Origin: Methylotenera_A sp040387095
Lineage (GTDB): Bacteria; Pseudomonadota; Gammaproteobacteria; Burkholderiales; Methylophilaceae
Reading direction: 5' to 3'
Assembly: GCA_040387095.1 (NCBI GenBank)
Contig: JAZKEJ010000012.1
Location: 23,951-87,950 of the forward strand
Length of the DNA: 64,000 nucleotides
Position numbers and translations under genes: made by a program. The stretch's first letter is position 1. Each line of letters starts with the position of its first letter. This document shows positions 8,398-16,493 of the stretch, one piece after another. The notes under the pieces were generated by a model. The model was not told where the DNA came from, did not search any database, and saw only the letters and a program-made list of their open reading frames with translations.

Positions 8398-9333
8398 TTA
8401 CATTTTAATCAATTGAATTATATAACTTAATATTAATTGATTGCTATCGGGATTCAAGCAATCAAACTCGGTAATATTTTCCATTCCACGTAGCCAAGTA
8501 AGCTGTCTTTTAGCTAACTGGCGCGTGGCAAAAATGCCTCTGTCGCGTAGCTCATCAACATCATACTCACCGTTTAAATGCTCAAAAGCTTGACGATAAC
8601 CGACACAGCGCATAGCGGTTGATTCTGCGGTTAAGCTGGGATATTTAGCCAACAACGCGTTCATTTCGTCTAAAAAACCAGTTGCCAGCATTTGTTCAAA
8701 GCGCAGCGCAATGCGCTCATGCAGTATTTTGCGGTCACTTGGCATCAGTGCGATTTTAACTATGTTATAAGGTAAAGTTTCACTTTTTTGCTTTAAAAAT
8801 AAGTCAGACATACTTTCGCCTGTTATCTCGAAGACTTCTAGCGCTCTCTGAATGCGTTGTGCATCATTCGGCTGCAAACGAGCCGCAGTTTTCGCATCAA
8901 CCAACGTCAACTTTTCATGCATGGCAGGCCAGCCGATGAGTGCTGCGCGCGCGTCCAGCCTTGCGCGCACGGCGGGATTCGCCTCAGGCAAACCGCTTAA
9001 ACCGCTTTCTAAGGCTTTAAAATACAGCATTGTTCCGCCAACCAATAAAGGAATCTTGCCGCGCGCGGTAATCTCCGCCATCAAACGTAATGCATCATTT
9101 CTAAAGTTTGCCGCAGAATATGCGATGGTGGGCTCGATAATATTGATTAAATGATGCGGCGCTTTTGCCAAGGTTTGCGCATCTGGCTTGGCGGTGCCGA
9201 TATTCATGTCTTTAAACACCAAAGCAGAATCGACGCTGATGATTTCGACGGGTAACTTTGCGACAATTTCAAGCGCTGCTGTCGTTTTTCCGCTGGCGGT
9301 TGGTCCAAATAAAAAAATGGCAGTTGGCAACAT
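8398..9333 (-). CDS. miaA: tRNA dimethylallyltransferase
   Basis: MiaA transfers a dimethylallyl group from DMAPP to N6 of adenosine 37 in tRNAs that read codons beginning with U. The 311-residue protein has the P-loop GPTASGKT at 10-17, then IISVDSALVFKDMNIGTAKP, PHHLINIIEP, the LLVGGTMLYFKAL segment, and the C-terminal TRQLAKRQLTWLRG typical of MiaA. Length is normal. In many gammaproteobacteria miaA lies between mutL and hfq; here mutL is about 4 kb away with other genes between. It converges with dapC across 66 bases in which I see no strong terminator. Confidence 0.93.
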   Translation of the reverse strand: MLPTAIFLFGPTASGKTTAALEIVAKLPVEIISVDSALVFKDMNIGTAKPDAQTLAKAPHHLINIIEPTIAYSAANFRNDALRLMAEITARGKIPLLVGGTMLYFKALESGLSGLPEANPAVRARLDARAALIGWPAMHEKLTLVDAKTAARLQPNDAQRIQRALEVFEITGESMSDLFLKQKSETLPYNIVKIALMPSDRKILHERIALRFEQMLATGFLDEMNALLAKYPSLTAESTAMRCVGYRQAFEHLNGEYDVDELRDRGIFATRQLAKRQLTWLRGMENITEFDCLNPDSNQLILSYIIQLIKM

Positions 9334-9434
9334 AAAGTCGGATGAAGTGTTGTAAAGGCGTTATTTTAATGTTGATTGTGCGGAATCACGCTAATTTGAG
9401 GAAATAAAATCGGTTAACCCAAATGCGATAGCGA

Positions 9435-9440
9435 TATAAT
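9435..9440 (+). promoter_or_regulatory. Putative -10 element upstream of the small membrane protein gene
   Basis: A perfect TATAAT lies 37 bases before the ATG at 9478. An AGG at about ten bases before the ATG may serve as ribosome binding site. The -35 region is weak. Confidence 0.35.
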
Positions 9441-9477
9441 CGTTTCAATTATCAACACTAAACACAGGTAACGTATC

Positions 9478-9852
9478 ATGAATTTAGAAAAAGTCGTTTT
9501 TGGATTTTTTATCGTTTTAGCCATGACCTTGAACTTTGGTTTCTTTTTAGGCGAAATTGACAATCCTTCGCATCATCATGTGTACGAATTATATGCGGCG
9601 ATTATTGTGAGTTTGATTGCAACTGTATTGAAATTTGGCGACCGCACGCACGTTGGTGCTTTTTTGCTTTCCACCAGTTTAGCCGCCGATTTGCAATTGA
9701 TTACTGCGGCAATTCTGTGGGCAGCGCTGGATGGCAAAATGGATGCGCAAAGTTTAACGGTTTATATTGTGTCATTATCGGGCGGCGCATTAATGGCAAA
9801 TTTTGTATCTGTTATCTTGTTAATCTCAGAAACCATCAGTCAACGCCGTTAA
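9478..9852 (+). CDS. Small conserved inner-membrane protein (DUF6394-like)
   Basis: The 124-residue protein has about four hydrophobic segments (near residues 5-25, 37-55, 66-85 and 96-118) with short polar loops, and contains HHHVYELYAAIIVSLIATVL followed by FGDRTHVGA. From memory it resembles the uncharacterised family DUF6394, but I could not check this. It is followed after 96 bases on the same strand by a potassium channel with TrkA domains, which suggests it may be an accessory subunit. The function is unknown. Confidence 0.75.
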   Translation: MNLEKVVFGFFIVLAMTLNFGFFLGEIDNPSHHHVYELYAAIIVSLIATVLKFGDRTHVGAFLLSTSLAADLQLITAAILWAALDGKMDAQSLTVYIVSLSGGALMANFVSVILLISETISQRR

Positions 9853-9948
9853 TACGACTTTTAAATACATAGTTAATATGTCTTTTTACTCAAAAAATCG
9901 TTTTAATATCAACACGCAATTAGTGTTTAATTTCAGCTAAAAGCCTGC

Positions 9949-11640
9949 ATGGATAGCATTTTATTTTTAATATTGCGCCGCTTGCGGCTGCCATTGATAT
10001 TAATCATTGTCAGCTTTGCTATTGCGACTTTGGGCTTAACGATGATGCCCGGCGTAGATGCCAACGGCAACGTTTGGCATATGTCTATTTTTCAGGCGTT
10101 TTATGTCATCAGTTACACCGCCACTACCATTGGTTATGGCGAAGTACCCTACCCGTTTACACAAGCACAACGCATTTGGACGACTTTTTCGATTTACTTC
10201 ACAGTGATTCCCTGGTTTTACGGCATCGGTAAAATTATCACTCTGCTGCAAGACACCAGCTTGAGACAAGCCATGTCCACCGATCAATTTGCACGCGATG
10301 TTAAGCTATTGCAAGAGCCGTTTTATATTTTATGCAGTTATGGTGAATCGGCGAGCTTGCTCGCCAAAGCATTGGATGAAAAAGGCATGCGCGTTGTTGT
10401 TATCGAATCGCAGCAAGCTCGCTTGGATGAACTTGAATTAACCAGCACCAGAAGTGTGATTCCCTATATTTGTGCCGATGCAAAACTACCAGAAAATTTA
10501 GTACGCGCTGGCGTGCACCACCCTTTATGTAGCGGCGTGGTGACGTTAACCGATAATGACGAAGTGAATCTGGCCGTTGCGGTAGCTGTTAAATTAATGC
10601 ATCCAGCATTGCCGGTGATTGCCCGCGCTGAGCGCGAAGATATCGCGGCGAATATGGCCTCATTTGGCACCGACCACATTATTAATCCGTATACATTATT
10701 CGGCGAACAACTTGCCATGCGCGTGCATGCGCTAGGCACTTATTTACTGCATCAATGGCTAACCGGCGTACCTGGCGATACACTACCGCCGCCAGAAAAT
10801 CCACCGCGAGGTCGCTGGATAGTGTGCGGTTATGGTCGATTTGGTAAATCAGTGGTAGAAAATTTAGAACGCGAACACTTAAACATTACCATTGTGGAAG
10901 CGATGCCAGAGCTCACCGAATGCGATATTTGCATTGTGGGCAGCGGTACAGAAGCTAAAACATTGCTTGAAGCCGATATTATGAACGCGGTGGCGATTGT
11001 GGCAGGCACCGATAACGATATTAATAATCTCTCCATCGGCATGACAGCGAAAGAACTAAATCCAAAATTATTTTTAGTTGCGCGTAAAAACAAACGGCAC
11101 AACAGCGCATTGTTTAAACAATTTGACGCTGACATAACCATGCAACCTACTGACATTATTGCGCATGAATGTTTGGCACATATGATTTCACCACTGCTGG
11201 CGCAGTTTTTAGTGTTGGCAAGAAATGAAACTAATAGCTGGGCCAATACATTAATTAGCCAGTTAGTGAGCGTGATGGGCGAAGCGGTGCCAGAAACATG
11301 GGTTGTCCATATCCAACCAACTTCAACCCCAGCGGTCACCGATTTATTGAATCAAGGCACGAAAGTCTTATTACAAAACTTGATGTTGGATCCAGCAGAC
11401 CCTGACCAACAACTCGATTTGATGCCATTATTATTGTTAAGAGACAATCAACAAATGCTAGTACCGCATGCATTTACCTTGCTAGAAGATAATGACCGCA
11501 TACTATTCTGCGGCACCCCAAACGCAAAATCGATACAGCCGCTCTTGCTCAGCAATATCAAGATATTGACTTACGTGGTAGACGGTATTGAAGTGCCGGA
11601 AAGTCTGGTATGGCGTTTTTTCAAGAAAAAATTCGGCTAA
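9949..11640 (+). CDS. Potassium channel protein with two TrkA-N (RCK) domains
   Basis: The 563-residue protein starts with a two-helix ion-channel module: a hydrophobic segment at about 14-35, a pore loop with the selectivity-filter sequence TIGYGE near residue 60, and a second helix at about 72-95. Two NAD/ligand-binding RCK/TrkA-N domains follow, one starting at YILCSYGESASLLAKAL and the other at RWIVCGYGRFGKSVVENL, and then a TrkA-C-like tail. This is the layout of ligand-gated potassium channels in the inner membrane. The ligand is not predictable. The small membrane protein just upstream may be co-transcribed. Confidence 0.85.
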   Translation: MDSILFLILRRLRLPLILIIVSFAIATLGLTMMPGVDANGNVWHMSIFQAFYVISYTATTIGYGEVPYPFTQAQRIWTTFSIYFTVIPWFYGIGKIITLLQDTSLRQAMSTDQFARDVKLLQEPFYILCSYGESASLLAKALDEKGMRVVVIESQQARLDELELTSTRSVIPYICADAKLPENLVRAGVHHPLCSGVVTLTDNDEVNLAVAVAVKLMHPALPVIARAEREDIAANMASFGTDHIINPYTLFGEQLAMRVHALGTYLLHQWLTGVPGDTLPPPENPPRGRWIVCGYGRFGKSVVENLEREHLNITIVEAMPELTECDICIVGSGTEAKTLLEADIMNAVAIVAGTDNDINNLSIGMTAKELNPKLFLVARKNKRHNSALFKQFDADITMQPTDIIAHECLAHMISPLLAQFLVLARNETNSWANTLISQLVSVMGEAVPETWVVHIQPTSTPAVTDLLNQGTKVLLQNLMLDPADPDQQLDLMPLLLLRDNQQMLVPHAFTLLEDNDRILFCGTPNAKSIQPLLLSNIKILTYVVDGIEVPESLVWRFFKKKFG

Positions 11641-11769
11641 TTTAACACTGAAAAAGCAGCAATATAAATTGATTTTAGCAAACAGCTTTGATTGTAAATA
11701 AACCGCGGCTAGACTAGTTTTACCAGTGGAATGGACCTACTGCCTAGTGCTAGATTGCTAGAGATTAAG

Positions 11770-12042
11770 TTACTCATAATGAGTCCACATCCTGAGTATT
11801 TTGATTACTTTTTCAGACTCTAATACCTGATAAACCAATCGATGCTGAATATTAATGCGACGAGAATAAGCGCCTGTAAGATCACCGATTAACTTTTCAT
11901 AAGGTGGCGGGTTTTGAAATGGGTTTTCTGCGAGTATATTAAGTAAAGTTAATGCTTTATTTTTTAACCCTGTAGCACTTAAGTTTTTAGCGTCTTTTTG
12001 CGCTGCTTTGGTATAAAGCAATTGCCATTTTGCCACGCGCAA
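11770..12042 (-). CDS. yoeB: YoeB/Txe-family mRNA interferase toxin
   Basis: This small RelE-superfamily protein (90 residues from a TTG at 12042, 88 from the in-frame GTG at 12036) matches YoeB/Txe toxins, which bind the ribosome and cut mRNA at the A site. Visible family features are WQLLYTKAAQKDAKNL at the N terminus, NPFQNPPPYEKL, then LTGAYSRRINIQHRLVYQV and the C-terminal histidine-tyrosine pair in MWTHYE. The start lies one base after the antitoxin stop, so translation is coupled. The GTG reading (MAKWQLL) fits the family better than the TTG. No recognisable Shine-Dalgarno sequence precedes either. Confidence 0.88.
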   Translation of the reverse strand: MRVAKWQLLYTKAAQKDAKNLSATGLKNKALTLLNILAENPFQNPPPYEKLIGDLTGAYSRRINIQHRLVYQVLESEKVIKILRMWTHYE

Positions 12043-12043
12043 A

Positions 12044-12286
12044 TTACCAATCTAGTTCAGATGAAAGCTCACTTACTGGCGTATTCATGCCCTCACGAAT
12101 TGATTCGCGCATGCCTGGCACTGAAAGTAGAAATAGAGTTTCTTGAATCGCCGCCCAATCATCCAATGAAACCAACACAGCATTATTACGCTTACCCGTA
12201 ATAATAAGTGGCTGGTGCGTAGTTGCCGTTTCGTCAATAAGGCGATACAACGTGGTGCGGGCGGTACTGGCTGTTAATGTTTGCAT
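12044..12286 (-). CDS. yefM: YefM/Phd-family antitoxin
   Basis: The 80-residue protein has the Phd/YefM N-terminal DNA-binding fold (opening TLTASTARTTLYRLIDE, then NNAVLVSLDDWAAIQETLFLL) and an acidic disordered C terminus that would wrap and neutralise YoeB. Antitoxins of this family also repress their own operon. A GGAG Shine-Dalgarno sequence lies eight bases before the ATG. The promoter region just upstream contains a perfect palindrome with two GTAC cores, as expected for a YefM operator. The toxin gene follows directly. Confidence 0.9.
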   Translation of the reverse strand: MQTLTASTARTTLYRLIDETATTHQPLIITGKRNNAVLVSLDDWAAIQETLFLLSVPGMRESIREGMNTPVSELSSELDW

Positions 12287-12310
12287 AATTAAACTCCAAA
12301 TATTTTGGGT

Positions 12311-12339
12311 ATAGTACGTTTTTACGTACGCTTAATCAA
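12311..12339 (-). promoter_or_regulatory. yefM-yoeB promoter with overlapping YefM-type operator
   Basis: On the minus strand TTGATT (12334-12339) and TACTAT (12311-12316) are separated by 17 bases, a reasonable sigma-70 promoter. Between and overlapping them is a perfect inverted repeat, GTACGT-TTTT-ACGTAC on the plus strand (12314-12329), whose two GTAC cores are centred 12 bases apart. Known YefM operators consist of two TGTACA-like motifs spaced by about one helical turn, so autorepression is likely. Confidence 0.6.
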
Positions 12340-12421
12340 GCTTTATTTTAGAGTTGGAAGTATGATATGTGACTTACATTCTTTTCCACATAGTTAACCA
12401 AGTTACATATCTCACTTGGTT

Positions 12422-13036
12422 TTATTGTTTAGCAAAATCTATATTAAGGGAAGAGATAAGAGATCTAAATGTTTTTACACATCTTTCATGACAAGCATAA
12501 TTGTAATCATTTATATACTCACCAGCATCAAGCTGAAACAGATGCATTTTGTTTCTTGTATCCCAAATCCAATCTAAATCATTCTTTAAATCCTCAGAAA
12601 TAATTGTATTTTCAAACATAAAAGTATTTCTTGGCTTAAAACCTTTATTGCATCGTGTACTAAAATATTCTTTTGTAATGCTTTCACACAAGCTAGCAAT
12701 CAAGAAAACATATAGTTTGGTAAGCATTTCAGAAGGAACACCCCATAAATCAGTTCTTAAATTAAGCCACAACACTACATCAGATAGAATAAGCGTATAT
12801 GCCAAATTGCTTTTAAGTGCATTGTTGGAAATAAATGAAAATCTTTGTCTTTGTAAACTTGCGTGGCGAATAAAGCCCCTTGGGAATCTGACTTTCGCAT
12901 CAGCAAATTCAGCCCAATTTAAATCATTCTCTTCACAATAGTTTTGAATTTGCTGTAATAAAACACTGGCTTCTTCTGTAGCTTTTTTTAGTTCTTGTAA
13001 GTTATTAATTGCCAAAAACTTCCCCTTTATTTGCAT
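12422..13036 (-). CDS. Unrecognised alpha-helical protein with a HEPN-like RNxxH element
   Basis: I do not recognise a family with confidence. The 204-residue protein starts with a charged coiled-coil-like segment (about residues 11-38) and has a hydrophobic stretch near 78-95 and another near 106-118. Its C-terminal part contains WIWDTRNKMHLFQLD, with Arg161, Asn162 and His165. This resembles the catalytic motif of HEPN ribonucleases, but the spacing between Arg and His is three residues rather than the usual four to six. It stands alone between the toxin-antitoxin pair and mutL on the same strand, in visibly AT-richer sequence, suggesting an acquired gene. A HEPN-type role in defence is only a possibility. 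Confidence 0.6.
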   Translation of the reverse strand: MQIKGKFLAINNLQELKKATEEASVLLQQIQNYCEENDLNWAEFADAKVRFPRGFIRHASLQRQRFSFISNNALKSNLAYTLILSDVVLWLNLRTDLWGVPSEMLTKLYVFLIASLCESITKEYFSTRCNKGFKPRNTFMFENTIISEDLKNDLDWIWDTRNKMHLFQLDAGEYINDYNYACHERCVKTFRSLISSLNIDFAKQ

Positions 13037-13048
13037 TTGTGAATATTG

Positions 13049-14881
13049 TCATTTACCCCGCATAAACATCTTATCCAAATCAGTCATTGAAACTTGAAAC
13101 CAAGTCGGGCGGCCGTGATTGCACATGCCACTACGTTCTGTCGCTTCCATATCGCGTAACAGACCGTTCATTTCTGGGGTAGTTAAAATGCGATTTGCAC
13201 GCACGGCTGCGTGGCAGGCCATAGTGCCTAACAGCTCGTTTCTGCGTTCGGTTAATGCTCTAGTTGCGCCGAATTCGCGTAAATCTCTTAGTACATCACG
13301 CGCTAAAGTCACTGCATCTGCATCTTGTAGCATTGTTGGCACAGCGCGCACAGCCAAAGTGTTCGGTGACAGAATCGCAAATTCAAAACCCAGCTGTTGC
13401 AGATTACTTAACCCTGAACTCAACTCCTCTTGCACTGTTGCCACTTCTATCCTGTCTGCATTAAAACTGACCGGGATTAACAGCGGTTGCATGGGCACTG
13501 CTTTATCGTCCAGCGCGTTTTTAAGCCGCTCATACATAATGCGCTCATGTGCGGCGTGCATATCGACCACGACCAAGCCGAGTTTATTTTGCGCCAATAT
13601 ATACACGCCATGAATCTGTGCTACGGCAAAACCCAGCGGAAAATCCTCTGCTGGTTCAGTTTGCTGGCTATTATCAAAATCGCCTGCATAGCAGACTGGG
13701 CTTGCGAACTGTCGCTCAGGTTGATTATTGCTGCCAAATAAGGTTTCATAAAATGCCGATGGTTGATTGGCATTTAAATTGATTTTCGTTTGATATTGCG
13801 GGTAATTAGGCGAATTGGCATATTGCGAAGCAAATGGATTATGTGCAGCCTGGCTGGCGGTAGCCGCATTTGACATGCCTGTGGGCGTAGCCAGGTTTTT
13901 ATTCAAGCTGTGATAGATAAAGCGATGGATTACCTGGCTATCCCTAAAACGCACTTCGGTTTTGCTAGGGTGTACGTTTACATCGACCAGGCCTGGATCA
14001 AGCTCTAGAAACAGCACAAAAGCTGGGTGCCTGTCATGGTGCAGCACGTCCTGGTAGGCCTGCCGGATGGCATGCGCGATCAATTTGTCGCGCACAAAAC
14101 GGCCGTTTACATACACGTATTGCGTATCGCGGCTATTGCGGTTAAAGGTGGGCTTTGCCGCTACACCCCATAAGCGCAGGCCTGCTGCCTCTTCATCCAC
14201 GGCAATGCTTTCAGCGGCAAATTCTGCGCCGAGTACTTCATTGAATCTTTTGCCTGCCTCGCCTGCAGCGTAGCGACTCAGCACCCTGCCGTTATGCTGC
14301 AAGGTAAAGCTGACATCCGCGCGCGATAAGGCCACCCGGGTAAACGCTGCTTCGCAATGACCGAATTCAGTCGCATCGGTTTTCAGGAATTTGCGGCGCG
14401 CTGGCGTATTAAAATACAAGTCATTGACTTCAATCACCGTGCCAATATCCAATGCGGCGGGCTCAATCGTGCTAATCTCGCTGCCATCGCTGGCGATGCG
14501 CCAGGCGTGCTTGGTTTCAAAGGCCCGGCTGATAATCAATGTACGCGAAACCGATGCGATACTGGCTAAGGCTTCGCCACGAAAACCTAAACTGGCAACA
14601 GCCTCTAAATCTTTCAGGCTGAAAATCTTGCTGGTGGCATGGCGGGTTAAGGCCATATTTAAATCATCTTGCGGAATGCCGCTGCCATTATCGGCTACGC
14701 GCAATTGCTTAATACCGCCTTGCATCAATGAAACCTGAATATCGCTGCTACCTGCATCCAGACTATTCTCTAGCAATTCTTTTAAAGCAGAGGCTGGCCG
14801 CTCTACCACCTCGCCGGCGGCAATCTGGCTGATTAGCTGGTCTGGCAGTAATTTAATGGCGTTGGATGGGATGCGTGACAT
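13049..14881 (-). CDS. mutL: DNA mismatch repair protein MutL (endonuclease type)
   Basis: MutL couples MutS mismatch recognition to strand removal. The 610-residue protein has the GHKL ATPase domain (ELLENSLDAGSSDI near 36-48, DNGSGIP near 64-70, SLGFRGEALASI near 98-109), a linker rich in Asn/Gln/Ser from about 335 to 415, and a C-terminal dimerisation domain. That domain carries DMHAAHERIMYE at 440-451, fitting the endonuclease pattern DxHA-x2-E-x4-E with Met in place of Gln, plus the late ACHAAVRAN and CNHGRPTW elements. MutL is therefore probably an active nickase, as expected in bacteria lacking MutH. It is divergent from the SUV3-like helicase. Confidence 0.95.
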   Translation of the reverse strand: MSRIPSNAIKLLPDQLISQIAAGEVVERPASALKELLENSLDAGSSDIQVSLMQGGIKQLRVADNGSGIPQDDLNMALTRHATSKIFSLKDLEAVASLGFRGEALASIASVSRTLIISRAFETKHAWRIASDGSEISTIEPAALDIGTVIEVNDLYFNTPARRKFLKTDATEFGHCEAAFTRVALSRADVSFTLQHNGRVLSRYAAGEAGKRFNEVLGAEFAAESIAVDEEAAGLRLWGVAAKPTFNRNSRDTQYVYVNGRFVRDKLIAHAIRQAYQDVLHHDRHPAFVLFLELDPGLVDVNVHPSKTEVRFRDSQVIHRFIYHSLNKNLATPTGMSNAATASQAAHNPFASQYANSPNYPQYQTKINLNANQPSAFYETLFGSNNQPERQFASPVCYAGDFDNSQQTEPAEDFPLGFAVAQIHGVYILAQNKLGLVVVDMHAAHERIMYERLKNALDDKAVPMQPLLIPVSFNADRIEVATVQEELSSGLSNLQQLGFEFAILSPNTLAVRAVPTMLQDADAVTLARDVLRDLREFGATRALTERRNELLGTMACHAAVRANRILTTPEMNGLLRDMEATERSGMCNHGRPTWFQVSMTDLDKMFMRGK

Positions 14882-14938
14882 AATTGGCTACCGTTTATTT
14901 GGTGATATTTTACCTGTTTTAACGCACAATCTCGCACC

Positions 14939-16483
14939 ATGAAATCGCCACATATAAATTTAGATGACTGCAGTTTAGATAACTATGCACACAGTTTTGC
15001 AAAAGCACGCGCTATTCAGCGCCATCATCACTTTTATGTCGGGCCGACCAATTCTGGCAAAACCTATCATGCCTTGAATACCTTAATTGCCGCCAAATCT
15101 GGCGTTTATTTAGCACCATTGAGATTGCTGGCAATGGAAGTGCGTGACAAATTAATGGTCGCTGGCGTGCCCTGCAACCTGGTCACGGGTGAAGAACGTG
15201 TGATTATCCCAGGCGCGCAGCATACCGCATCCACCATTGAAATGATGAATCCAACCAAGCTGGTGGAGGTAGCGATTATCGATGAGATTCAGATGCTGCA
15301 AGACCCGGACCGCGGCAGTGCATGGACTGCCGCGCTGGTCGGCGTGCCTGCGCGGCAAGTGTTTATCTGCGGCTCAAACGCTGTCACTCAACCCTGCCTG
15401 CAGGTGATTGCACATTTAAATGAAACAGCCGAAATCACAGAATTGCAGCGCATGACGCCATTAATGCTGGAAGATGAAAGCTTGTGCGGCGCGCGCTACA
15501 GCAAGCCCAAACTGAAATCCAGGCTGCAAAAAGGCGACGCGATTATTGCATTTTCGCGCAAGGATGTATTGACCTTTTCCGCCCGGTTTAGGCAATGGGG
15601 TTACACGGTTGCCAGTATTTACGGGGCTTTATCGCCAGAAGTACGCAGGCATGAATCCGCCCGTTTTTGCAGTGGCGAAGCGGATATCTTAGTCGCAACC
15701 GATGCGATTGGTATGGGCTTGAATCTGCCGATTCGACGCGTGATCTTTGCCAATATCTTTAAATTCGATGGCGTGGCATCGCGCTTGTTAAATGCCACCG
15801 AAGTGCGCCAAATCGCTGGCCGTGCGGGCCGTTTCGGCATTTACGATAATGGTTATGTGAATATCATGGAAGACGATGAGCGCTTTCATATCGCGCATAT
15901 GCTGGCAACTGACGACACGTCTGATTTGCAGAAACTGCCGATTGCCGCGAATATGGGGCAGATAGAAGCGATTTCAAACCAATTGCATACGGCCAAAATC
16001 TCAGAATGCCTGGAATACTTTGCTAACCGCCTGCAATTTAATCATGCCTTATTTGCACTGAGCAAAATCGCCGCGCAGCTGAATCAGGCGTTGCTGGTGG
16101 ATCAATTTGCGCCTAAATTATCGCTAAAAGATAAATTTATTTTCACCTGCGCACCGATTGCGATTAATGTGAATATTGAAAAAGACTATTTTTTACTTTG
16201 CCTGAAAAGCGTGGTTGAGCATACGATCCGCACACTGCCGCCTGCACCGATTTGGCTGGATTCCAATAATCCCAAATATCTGGAGTCTGCGGAAATATTA
16301 AGTCAAAACATCAGCTTATACGCCTGGTTGAGCTATAAATTTCCGCAGATCTTTATTGATGCAGAGCAGATTGCGCATTTAAGGCAAGCAGTCAGCCGTT
16401 ATATTGAGCGCGCCTTGTTGACACAAACCGGCTATGGCGATACACAACGTGAAAGCGATTTACTGAAACATATCAGCCGCTAA
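14939..16483 (+). CDS. SUV3-like ATP-dependent RNA helicase
   Basis: This 514-residue superfamily 2 helicase resembles eukaryotic mitochondrial SUV3, which unwinds RNA and DNA-RNA hybrids for degradation. Seen motifs are Walker A GPTNSGKT (35-42), LAPLRLLAMEV, the SUV3-typical Walker B variant DEIQML (115-120), ICGSNAV, VATDAIGMGLNLPIRRVIF, and the motif VI QIAGRAGRFG. SUV3 relatives are known in some proteobacteria but are not universal, and their partners there are little studied. The window also carries RNase E, but not adjacent. The gene stands alone, divergent from mutL with 57 bases between starts and convergent with the MDR oxidoreductase gene (10 bases between stops). Confidence 0.85.
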   Translation: MKSPHINLDDCSLDNYAHSFAKARAIQRHHHFYVGPTNSGKTYHALNTLIAAKSGVYLAPLRLLAMEVRDKLMVAGVPCNLVTGEERVIIPGAQHTASTIEMMNPTKLVEVAIIDEIQMLQDPDRGSAWTAALVGVPARQVFICGSNAVTQPCLQVIAHLNETAEITELQRMTPLMLEDESLCGARYSKPKLKSRLQKGDAIIAFSRKDVLTFSARFRQWGYTVASIYGALSPEVRRHESARFCSGEADILVATDAIGMGLNLPIRRVIFANIFKFDGVASRLLNATEVRQIAGRAGRFGIYDNGYVNIMEDDERFHIAHMLATDDTSDLQKLPIAANMGQIEAISNQLHTAKISECLEYFANRLQFNHALFALSKIAAQLNQALLVDQFAPKLSLKDKFIFTCAPIAINVNIEKDYFLLCLKSVVEHTIRTLPPAPIWLDSNNPKYLESAEILSQNISLYAWLSYKFPQIFIDAEQIAHLRQAVSRYIERALLTQTGYGDTQRESDLLKHISR

Positions 16484-16493
16484 ATCATTGTAA

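Noticed and set aside
10830..11339. Open frame of 169 codons on the minus strand opposite the potassium channel gene.
   Set aside because: Antisense shadow of a conserved coding region, low-complexity Ser/Ala/Leu composition, no motif.
13119..13613. Open frame of 164 codons on the plus strand opposite mutL.
   Set aside because: It is antisense to a strongly conserved gene and has no recognisable motif or ribosome site.
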